DNA of 6,003 nt from an uncultured cyanobacterium. GTDB taxonomy: Bacteria > Cyanobacteriota > Cyanobacteriia > PCC-6307 > Cyanobiaceae. Made by a program: the position numbers and the translations under genes. Positions 1 through 4,821 of this stretch are shown here, piece after piece (position 1 is the stretch's first letter; each line of letters opens with the position of its first letter). The notes beneath the pieces were generated by a model. That model was given only the letters and a program-made list of their open reading frames with translations, was not told the DNA's origin and did not search any database. The stretch lies in contig CAIYSK010000297.1 of NCBI GenBank assembly GCA_903928835.1, positions 1 through 6,003 of the forward strand. The letters are read 5' to 3'.

Positions 1-942
1 GATCTCCACCCCGCCGCAGCCGGGTTCCGCCAGGAGGACCTCCAGCTGGGCATCGGCCAGGGGCACGTGGGAGCCCACCAGCACCAAACCCGGCAGGGGC
101 ACACCGCCCGCAACCACCCGCCGCAACTTGGCCAGCCCCGCTGGAGCGAGCGGTTGGGGCGACAATTGGGCCAGGGCCTCAATCCAACTGGCAGCCGATT
201 GGGAGAGGAACCGCCGCGGCCGGCCCCAGGGTTCGGCGGCAGATGGCGCCGTGAGCTCCCGCACCGCAGCGGCAAGGGCCCCCAGTTGCTGCGGCCGCTC
301 CGCATCCACGGCCACGCAGCGATTGCCCTCCAGCCCGGCTAGGCGCTGGAGCAGGTCTTGCCCCGCCCCCTCCAACTCCTTGAGCCCCAGCAGCTCCACC
401 TGGCCTGCGGGGATACGGCCCGAAGTTTTTTCGGCCACCCAATCGGGCAAAAAGCTGGTGCCGTAGCCAAACAGGCCATCGCGGCCAAAGGCGCTGGTGT
501 GTACGGGCTCGCCATGGAGCAGGTGCACCCCCGCCACCGTGGTGCGGCCGCCCTGCAAAAAGGCCGGCACCAGAAATGTGGCATCAAAGGGGCCGAGTTC
601 GGCCTCGAGCCCATCCACTTCGAGCGGGTAGTGGCCCCGCAGGGTGGAGTCGCCGCGGCTCACGATCAACCAGTGGTCGATCCCTGGAGCATCAGGGCCG
701 GCGGCAGCATCCAGCTCGGCCATCGCCCCCTTCAGGGCCCGGGCAATCCCCTGAACCCGCGCCGCCGCCGCCTCGGGGGCCAAAGCCCGGGTGTTGGCCA
801 GCACAAACAGCAACGGCGAGGGGCGGGCCAAACCCTCGAGCAGGCTGGCCCGATCCCATTGCAGCAACAGGGGACAGCTGTGCACCGTCTGGGATCCGGT
901 GGGGTCGTCATCGAGGACGACGATCTTGAAGCGACCGGCCAT
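1..942 (-). CDS. Four-carbon acid sugar kinase family protein (DUF1537; OtnK/DtnK-like), C-terminus beyond window
   Basis: Seen: an open frame read from ATG at 942 down to base 1 without a stop, giving 314 residues. It opens with IVVLDDDPTGSQTVH (residues 7-21), followed by SRGDSTLRGHYPLE (95-108), and PAFLQGGRTTVAGVH (126-140) with FGRDGLFGY and EKTSGRI after it. These are the hallmark blocks of the DUF1537 N-terminal substrate-binding domain. Residues from about 285 (LVLVGSHVPLADAQLE) look like the start of the C-terminal nucleotide-binding domain, most of which lies outside. Family knowledge: members are cytosolic ATP-dependent kinases that phosphorylate C4 sugar acids such as threonate or erythronate, usually 400-480 residues long, often acting with a PdxA-type dehydrogenase. 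The substrate here cannot be read from sequence. The start is firm because family proteins begin a few residues before the DDDPTG block. No Shine-Dalgarno is visible. It diverges from glcE across a gap of 14-17 bases. Confidence 0.93.
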   Translation of the reverse strand, partial: MAGRFKIVVLDDDPTGSQTVHSCPLLLQWDRASLLEGLARPSPLLFVLANTRALAPEAAAARVQGIARALKGAMAELDAAAGPDAPGIDHWLIVSRGDSTLRGHYPLEVDGLEAELGPFDATFLVPAFLQGGRTTVAGVHLLHGEPVHTSAFGRDGLFGYGTSFLPDWVAEKTSGRIPAGQVELLGLKELEGAGQDLLQRLAGLEGNRCVAVDAERPQQLGALAAAVRELTAPSAAEPWGRPRRFLSQSAASWIEALAQLSPQPLAPAGLAKLRRVVAGGVPLPGLVLVGSHVPLADAQLEVLLAEPGCGGVEI

Positions 943-959
943 GGCACCATCGTGCCGTG
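940..959. promoter_or_regulatory. Inverted repeat filling the kinase/glcE divergent gap (candidate operator)
   Basis: Seen: perfect arms GGCAC (943-947) and GTGCC (952-956) around the spacer CATC. Pairing continues outward to 940-947 with 952-959, with one T/G mismatch at 942/957. The outer three bases of each arm are the kinase start codon (CAT on the plus strand) and the GTG at 957, so part of the symmetry comes simply from two facing start codons. The perfect 5-base core occupies the whole space between the genes. Inference: a dimeric regulator bound here would affect both genes. No clear -10/-35 pair or Shine-Dalgarno was found for either gene. Confidence 0.35.
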
Positions 960-2144
960 ATGACCCCTGAGCCCAGCGAGCTGCAGGAGCTGGTGCGCAC
1001 CTTGCACCAGCAGGCCTCCCCCTGGCTGCCCGCCGGGTTGGGTAGCCGCCTGGATTGGGGGCCGCCGGTGAGCCCCGGCAGCGCGGTGGTGAGCTGCCAG
1101 AAGCTCAACCAAATCCTGGAACACAGCCCCGGGGATTTCACCGTGGGGGTACAGGCCGGTACACCACTGGTAGAGCTGCAAGCGGCTCTTGCCCACCACG
1201 GGCAGTGGTTGGCGGTGGATGTCCCCTGGGGCCAACCCAGCCAGGGCAGTGTTGGCGGCCTGGTGGCCCGGGGGCTGGCCGGGGGCTTCCGGCAGCGCTA
1301 TCTGGGCATCCGCGACCAGGTGATTGGCATCAGCCTGCTGCGGGCCGATGGCACCGCCGCCAAGGCCGGCGGCCAGGTGGTGAAAAATGTGGCCGGCTAC
1401 GACCTGATGCGTCTGTTGGCCGGCAGCTGGGGCTCCCTGGCCCTGATCACCGAGCTCAACCTGCGCACCCTGCCCATCCCAACCGAGCGCCGGGGCCTGT
1501 GGATCACCGGTGAGCTCGAGGGGCTGGCAACGCTGAGCCAGTGGCTGCTGGCATCGAGCCTCAGCCCCGAGCGGGTGGATTGGCAGCGGCAGGGTCCTGG
1601 ACCTTGGGGCCTACTGATCAGCCTGGCCAGCATCAGCGGACCCACCCTGGCCGAGCAGATCAGCTGCCTCCAAGCGAAGGCGGAAGAGTTTGGCCTCGGG
1701 GCCGAAGTGCTCGATCGCGAGGCCCTCGCAGCCCGCGAAATCCAGGGCCGCGGACCCACGCCAAGCGACAGCGACCACAACACCAATCCAGCCTGGCTGC
1801 TGCGCTTGGGGGTGAAGCCAAGTGGCTGCGCCGAACTCGTCCGGGAGCTGAGCCAGCCCAACCTGGAAGCCCTGGGCGTGGTGATCAGCGCCGGCAGTGG
1901 CTTGGGTTACGCCTGGGCGACTGCGGCCGGTCTGCCGAGCTACAGGGCCGAGGCCCTGCGGCGGCTCTGCCACCAGCTGGGCGGCTACCTCACCGTGCTC
2001 AAGCAACCGGCCGGAAGCGAGCTGCCGGCCTGGCTGGATGCCCCGTCCAGGCCCATGGTGGAGGCGATCAAACGCCAATTCGATCCCAAACAGCAGCTGG
2101 CCCGTGGCCGCCTACCGGGGGTTCAACCCACGCCGGCTCTGTAA
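960..2144 (+). CDS. glcE: Glycolate oxidase/dehydrogenase subunit GlcE, FAD-binding
   Basis: GlcE is the second flavin-binding subunit of the GlcDEF complex, which oxidises glycolate to glyoxylate and in cyanobacteria serves photorespiratory 2-phosphoglycolate salvage. Seen: about 394 residues with a PCMH-type FAD domain. Key blocks (numbered from GTG 957) are VGVQAGTPLVELQAAL (63-78), SVGGLVARGLAGG (98-110), the signature GGQVVKNVAGYDLMRLLAGS (138-157) and LALITELNLRTLPIP (161-175). The C-terminus carries FDPKQQLARGRLPG (375-388), like the FDP...GR ending of FAD oxidases. The signature block and the C-terminal FDP...GR pattern match E. coli GlcE closely. It is slightly longer than E. coli GlcE (about 350), with extra sequence in the middle third. 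Start: ATG at 960 or the adjacent GTG at 957; neither has a clear ribosome site. No glcD or glcF is in this window. The final 22 bases overlap the convergent epimerase gene. Confidence 0.9.
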   Translation: MTPEPSELQELVRTLHQQASPWLPAGLGSRLDWGPPVSPGSAVVSCQKLNQILEHSPGDFTVGVQAGTPLVELQAALAHHGQWLAVDVPWGQPSQGSVGGLVARGLAGGFRQRYLGIRDQVIGISLLRADGTAAKAGGQVVKNVAGYDLMRLLAGSWGSLALITELNLRTLPIPTERRGLWITGELEGLATLSQWLLASSLSPERVDWQRQGPGPWGLLISLASISGPTLAEQISCLQAKAEEFGLGAEVLDREALAAREIQGRGPTPSDSDHNTNPAWLLRLGVKPSGCAELVRELSQPNLEALGVVISAGSGLGYAWATAAGLPSYRAEALRRLCHQLGGYLTVLKQPAGSELPAWLDAPSRPMVEAIKRQFDPKQQLARGRLPGVQPTPAL

Positions 2145-3001
2145 ACGCAGGCGAGCTCCAGGGTCTCGCCGGGTGGCACCTGCAGCAGCCGATCGCCACT
2201 GGCCATGGCACCCCGCGGTGCTGTCCAGGGTTCCAGACACACCATCGGCCGGGGGGGTTCTGTCCAGACCACGGCCAGATCCAGGGGCGCCTGGGTTTCC
2301 ATCGCAATCCAACGGCCCCCTGCAGGAGCGGCGGCATCCACCAAGCGCACGGCGCCGCTGGGGTGGGCCAGGAAATCCACGCCCGTGGTCAACCGCTCCA
2401 GCTGGCCGGCGGTGGCCGCCTCGGCCATGGGGATGTGGTCGAAGCAACGCTCCGGCAGGCCTTCCAGGCGAACGGCCGCCAGATCCTGCACCGCAAAGTA
2501 GGGATGGAGCCCCAGGCTGAAGGGCAAGGGTTGCGCGGTCACCCCACCTGCAGAAGCGCCATCAACCACAGAGGTGTTGCTGACGCGGGCGGTGATCGCC
2601 AGGCAGCCGGGCGTCAGGCGATAGTCCAGCTCCAGGGTGAAGGCATGGGGAAACAGCGCCCGGGTGGCGTCGGTGTCCACCAGGCGCAGGCGCACGCCGG
2701 ATTCGCTGAGTTCCTCGAGCTGCCAGGGCAGATCCCGGGCAAAGCCGTGCTGGGGCAGGGGGCTGCCGGCGAGGCCGCCGCAGATCGGGAACAGCACCGG
2801 GATGCCGCCGCGGATCGATTTGGTGGGGTCGGCGTAGCGCTCGGCATCGAAGTAGAGCCACTCCTGGCCGCCACTGCGCCAACCCGTGACCAGGCCACCC
2901 CGCTCGGGCACGATCCGAAGCTCATCGCCGGTGGCCGTGGTGAACGACCAATGGGGGTAGGGCTCAGAGCGCAGCTGCAGGGACGGGGAGCTGGGGGTCA
3001 T
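2123..3001 (-). CDS. Aldose 1-epimerase / hexose-6-phosphate mutarotase family protein (YeaD-like)
   Basis: Interconverts alpha and beta anomers of an aldose or hexose 6-phosphate in the cytosol. Seen: 292 residues of the galactose-mutarotase beta-sandwich fold, with conserved blocks in family order (numbered from ATG 3001): IRGGIPVLFPICG (63-75), PQHGFARD (83-90), LPFSLGLHPYF (159-169) and CLEPWTAPRGAM (255-266). His85, His166 and Glu257 are the expected sugar-binding and catalytic residues. The RGGIPVLFP and QHGFAR blocks favour the glucose-6-phosphate 1-epimerase (YeaD) side over GalM; the exact substrate is uncertain. A glycine/alanine-rich stretch (about 146-158) just before the LHPYF block looks like a small insertion. 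Start: ATG 3001 is preferred over an in-frame TTG at 3025. No Shine-Dalgarno is seen, and the start lies inside the upstream hydrolase gene (38-base overlap), suggesting translational coupling. The 3' end overlaps glcE by 22 bases. Confidence 0.9.
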   Translation of the reverse strand: MTPSSPSLQLRSEPYPHWSFTTATGDELRIVPERGGLVTGWRSGGQEWLYFDAERYADPTKSIRGGIPVLFPICGGLAGSPLPQHGFARDLPWQLEELSESGVRLRLVDTDATRALFPHAFTLELDYRLTPGCLAITARVSNTSVVDGASAGGVTAQPLPFSLGLHPYFAVQDLAAVRLEGLPERCFDHIPMAEAATAGQLERLTTGVDFLAHPSGAVRLVDAAAPAGGRWIAMETQAPLDLAVVWTEPPRPMVCLEPWTAPRGAMASGDRLLQVPPGETLELACVYRAGVG

Positions 3002-3914
3002 CGGAGGGCTCAGGGCTGGGCCCAACCGTAGCCAGGGCAGCCAGCCACTCCAACAGGGCCCGGTTCACCTGCTCTGGCACCTCATCGTGGGGGCAGTGGC
3101 CCGCCTCGAGCACCACTTCGGTGGTGTTGGCTGGGGCATGGCGCTGGAAGGCGCCGCGGCGGCCGGCCGCATTGATCCAGGGATCGCGGATGCCCCAGAG
3201 CAGCAGCAGCGGGCAGGTGAGCTGGGCAAACAGCTCATCGAGGGGCTGGCCTTTCGGGATATCGAACACGGTGCGGAACACCCCAAAGGCGCCGGGATCA
3301 AGCGATGGCCGGCGGATCGCCTCCACCAGGGCCTCATCCACGTTGGTTTTGTCGATGTAGACCTGGTTGAGGGTGCGGCGAATCGTGGCCGGCCGGCGCA
3401 GGTTTTCAAACAGGATCCGCTGCAGCACGGGACTTTTGAACAGGGCACCGCCGATGGTTTGGCGGGCGATCTTGCCCCAACCCTTAGGCGGAGCCTGCTC
3501 ATCGCTGAAGGGCCCCGCCGCATTGAGCAGCACCACCCCGGCCGCCTGATCGCCCAGGGCTGCCCCGGCCGCCAGGGCGGCAAAACCGCCGAGGGAATTG
3601 CCCACCAGCACCGTGGGCCGGCCAATGCGTTCGGCCACATAGGCGCTGAGTTGATCGCGCCAGAGGGCACCGCCGTAGGCCAGCTCAGCCGGTTTGGCGC
3701 TACGGCCAAAACCCAGCAAATCAATGGCATGCACCTCGTGGTGTTCAGCCAGGGCAGGGATGTTGTGGCGGAAGTGGTCGGTGGAGGCGCCAAAGCCATG
3801 CACCAGCAAAATCGCCGGCCCCACAGGCTCTTGGGGGCCCCGGCTGAGGCTGTGCACGGGATAGCCCAGGTGGCTCCAGCTTTCAGAACCCAACACGCCC
3901 ACTGACGCCACCAC
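2964..3914 (-). CDS. Alpha/beta fold hydrolase (pheophytinase-like/epoxide-hydrolase-like clade)
   Basis: Soluble alpha/beta hydrolase of about 316 residues with the complete triad. Numbered from the TTG at 3920, the oxyanion block is LLVHGFGAS (38-46), IDLLGFGRSAKP follows (66-77), the nucleophile elbow is VGNSLGG with Ser109, the acid is Asp246 in LWGIRDPW, and the histidine is His275 in EAGHCPHDEVPEQVN. A helical cap lies between about 135 and 220. The AGHCPHDEVPE ending and the WGIRDPW block resemble cyanobacterial/plant pheophytinase-like hydrolases from memory, but the substrate is not readable from sequence and a generic esterase is possible. Start: GTG 3914 is chosen because a GGGGGA Shine-Dalgarno sits 6 bases upstream; GTG 3911 and TTG 3920 are alternatives. 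The last dozen or so codons (tail PSDDPQLPVPAAAL) lie inside the epimerase gene; they look non-conserved and probably dispensable. It is the first gene of a likely two-gene unit with the epimerase. Confidence 0.9.
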   Translation of the reverse strand: MVASVGVLGSESWSHLGYPVHSLSRGPQEPVGPAILLVHGFGASTDHFRHNIPALAEHHEVHAIDLLGFGRSAKPAELAYGGALWRDQLSAYVAERIGRPTVLVGNSLGGFAALAAGAALGDQAAGVVLLNAAGPFSDEQAPPKGWGKIARQTIGGALFKSPVLQRILFENLRRPATIRRTLNQVYIDKTNVDEALVEAIRRPSLDPGAFGVFRTVFDIPKGQPLDELFAQLTCPLLLLWGIRDPWINAAGRRGAFQRHAPANTTEVVLEAGHCPHDEVPEQVNRALLEWLAALATVGPSPEPSDDPQLPVPAAAL

Positions 3915-3920
3915 GAACAA

Positions 3921-3926
3921 TCCCCC
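3921..3926 (-). promoter_or_regulatory. Ribosome binding site for the alpha/beta hydrolase
   Basis: On the minus strand GGGGGA (3926-3921), preceded by GGC, is the purine-rich stretch before the hydrolase. It lies 6 bases before GTG 3914 and 9 before GTG 3911, good spacing for a Shine-Dalgarno, but directly abuts TTG 3920, which argues against that TTG as start. Confidence 0.5.
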
Positions 3927-3965
3927 GCCAACAACAGCGCTGGGGGCGATGCTAGGCAGATCTTG

Positions 3966-3980
3966 TGAGCCCCTGGCTCA
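3966..3980. repeat. Short perfect inverted repeat upstream of the small membrane gene
   Basis: Seen: TGAGCC, spacer CCT, GGCTCA. It is a 6-base perfect stem with a 3-base loop, 10 bases before the TTG at 3990. It could be an operator half-site pair or a leader hairpin; repeats this short also occur by chance in GC-rich DNA. Confidence 0.3.
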
Positions 3981-3989
3981 GGCGCTCCC

Positions 3990-4304
3990 TTGGCCCTTCC
4001 CTCCCCCGATTGGCTGCCCTTCCTGCCGGGCATGGGCCTGTGGGCCCTGGCCCTGTATTTGCCCCTGAGCCTGCCCCTGGCGCGGTTCGAAGCGGTGCTC
4101 GCTGCCGGCACCCTGCCCGAATCGGCCCAACAACTGGTGCTGGCTGCCACCAGCCTGCTGCTCGCCCTGGCCGTTGGGGTGGTGGTGGACCTGGGCTTGA
4201 GCTGGGCCCTGGGACCCAGTTGGGCCAGCAGCATGGGCTTAATCGCCGCGGGCTGGGGGCTGTTTACGGCGCTCGCCAGTCGAGCCAGGGAAGACCAGGA
4301 ATGA
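3990..4304 (+). CDS. Small hydrophobic membrane protein, function unknown
   Basis: I do not recognise a named family. Seen: 104 residues from TTG 3990, or 90 from ATG 4032; no clear Shine-Dalgarno decides, and an in-frame TGA at 3966 limits the 5' extent. Hydrophobic stretches at about 15-31 (GMGLWALALYLPLSLPL), 46-70 (rich in L, A and V, ending VVVDLGLSW) and 80-96 (SMGLIAAGWGLFTALA) predict two or three membrane helices, with a short charged tail (SRAREDQE). One acidic residue, Asp in VVVDLGL, sits within or at the edge of the second helix. Support for it being real: a continuous, clearly membrane-patterned frame, location in a gap between convergent/divergent neighbours, and no competing gene over most of its length. 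Its 3' end overlaps the convergent methyltransferase by 41 bases. A hairpin follows one base after the stop. Confidence 0.7.
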   Translation: MALPSPDWLPFLPGMGLWALALYLPLSLPLARFEAVLAAGTLPESAQQLVLAATSLLLALAVGVVVDLGLSWALGPSWASSMGLIAAGWGLFTALASRAREDQE

Positions 4305-4821
4305 TGGCTGGGGTGCCCAGCCGATAGGCGATGTACTCCGGATGCACCAGCACCAGCTGGCGCTCCTCCCGCCGGGCCTTGCCCCCCAACACCCCGCACA
4401 AGCCCAGCAGCAAGGCCAGGTGCAACAGGCTGCCCAGGGCCAGGGTGACCCCGAGGGAGCAGATGAGAATCGCCTGATAGAGGGGGTGGCGGCAGCGGCC
4501 ATAGGCCCCCTGGGTCACCAGGGCCGCCCCCGGCATGGGATCGGGCAGGGGCGTGAGGTTGGGCCCCAGCCGCCAAAAGGCCTGGATCGCCAGAAGGATG
4601 CCAATGCCAAACAGGACCACGCCCGAGAGGGCCACGGGCAGGGGCCAGGCATAGCCCCAGGCGCCGGGGGCCGGATAGGGGGGCAGCAGGTGGGCGGCGA
4701 TCAGGGCCAATTGGGCCAAAAGCCACCACTCGCCATGGCGGTTGTCGAACCAGCCCCCCCAGCTCAAGCCCCAGCGGCTGGGATCAAGGCGGGGGCTGGG
4801 CTTAGGCGGCCTGTTCGGCAC
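4264..4821 (-). CDS. Isoprenylcysteine carboxyl methyltransferase (ICMT)/PEMT-like membrane methyltransferase
   Basis: Integral membrane, S-adenosylmethionine-dependent methyltransferase-like protein, 185 residues if started at GTG 4821. Seen: hydrophobic helices at about 34-47, 62-82 and 117-145, then the ICMT signature: GAYGRCRHPLYQAI (105-118, with the RHPxY core) and REERQLVLVHPEYIAYR (151-167, the EE...L...EY..Y block). In the family these C-terminal motifs form the SAM and substrate site at the membrane face. Bacterial homologues generally lack known prenyl-protein substrates, and some act on lipids or quinone-like molecules; the substrate here is unknown. Start is unresolved: GTG 4821 overlaps the antiporter by 20 bases, ATG 4881 would overlap it by 80, and TTG 4767 would begin after the antiporter stop just before the conserved SWGGWFDNRHGEWW block. 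It probably shares a transcript with the antiporter. Its 3' end overlaps the convergent small membrane gene. Confidence 0.82.
   Translation of the reverse strand: MPNRPPKPSPRLDPSRWGLSWGGWFDNRHGEWWLLAQLALIAAHLLPPYPAPGAWGYAWPLPVALSGVVLFGIGILLAIQAFWRLGPNLTPLPDPMPGAALVTQGAYGRCRHPLYQAILICSLGVTLALGSLLHLALLLGLCGVLGGKARREERQLVLVHPEYIAYRLGTPAIIPGLPWLDWRAP
4306..4322 (+). terminator. Hairpin one base after the small membrane gene stop (possible terminator)
   Basis: Seen: GGCTGGG (4306-4312), loop GTG, CCCAGCC (4316-4322). It is a perfect 7-base GC-rich stem with a 3-base loop, beginning one base after the TGA at 4302-4304. No T-run follows, so this is not a canonical intrinsic terminator; it also lies inside the coding sequence for the methyltransferase C-terminus (RLGTPA region). 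It could still stabilise or end the plus-strand transcript. Confidence 0.35.
4750..4799 (-). repeat. Nested stem-loop at the antiporter/methyltransferase junction
   Basis: Seen: outer arms CCAGCCCCC (4750-4758) and GGGGGCTGG (4791-4799) are perfect 9-base reverse complements. Between them lies a second hairpin, CCCAG CGG CTGGG (4770-4782). On the minus transcript the outer stem starts two bases after the antiporter TAA (4804-4802). The TTG 4767 candidate start of the methyltransferase would sit in the loop. It may act as an attenuator, RNA-stability element or translation modulator between the two genes. No T-run follows, so plain termination is not indicated. Confidence 0.4.

Larger units (their letters stand above)
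3915..3989. promoter_or_regulatory. Divergent intergenic region between hydrolase and small membrane gene
   Basis: This is the only clear non-coding stretch in the window. On the minus strand TAGCAT (3954-3949) matches the TATAAT box at four of six positions and would place a transcript start roughly 25-30 bases before the hydrolase GTG; no good -35 hexamer is seen at normal spacing. On the plus strand no convincing promoter was found. A short inverted repeat lies at 3966-3980. The promoter assignment is inference and weak; that the region drives divergent transcription follows from gene orientation. Confidence 0.4.

Noticed and set aside
926..954. TTGAAG near 926 with CATCGT/ATCGTG about 16-17 bases later as a glcE promoter
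   Set aside because: The -10 match is poor (three of six) and it would start transcription at or past the start codon; not strong enough to list as a promoter.
358..960. 200-codon plus-strand open frame antisense to the kinase
   Set aside because: It mirrors the kinase codons; the DDDPTG and SRGDSTLRGH motifs on the minus strand show which frame is real.
2116..2128. GGG-TTCAA-CCC mini-hairpin at the glcE end as a terminator
   Set aside because: The stem is only about three to five bases with an awkward loop and no T-run, inside coding sequence of both genes.
3023..3025. TTG at 3025 as the epimerase start
   Set aside because: It adds only eight residues, none conserved, increases overlap with the hydrolase to 62 bases, and competes with an ATG at 3001.
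1541..3031. 496-codon plus-strand open frame over the glcE 3' half and antisense to the epimerase
   Set aside because: It is read in the wrong frame of glcE and antisense to the epimerase; the product is G/R/Q/H-rich with no domain, whereas both overlapped genes have strong conserved blocks.
3087..3905. 272-codon plus-strand open frame antisense to the hydrolase
   Set aside because: It is a shadow of the hydrolase, whose triad and oxyanion motifs are clear on the minus strand.
3065..4729. 554-codon minus-strand open frame across the hydrolase, the small membrane gene and the methyltransferase
   Set aside because: It is the out-of-frame shadow of well-supported genes; its product is low-complexity, rich in P, R, A, W and C, with no family motif. 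Long stop-free frames are expected in GC-rich DNA.
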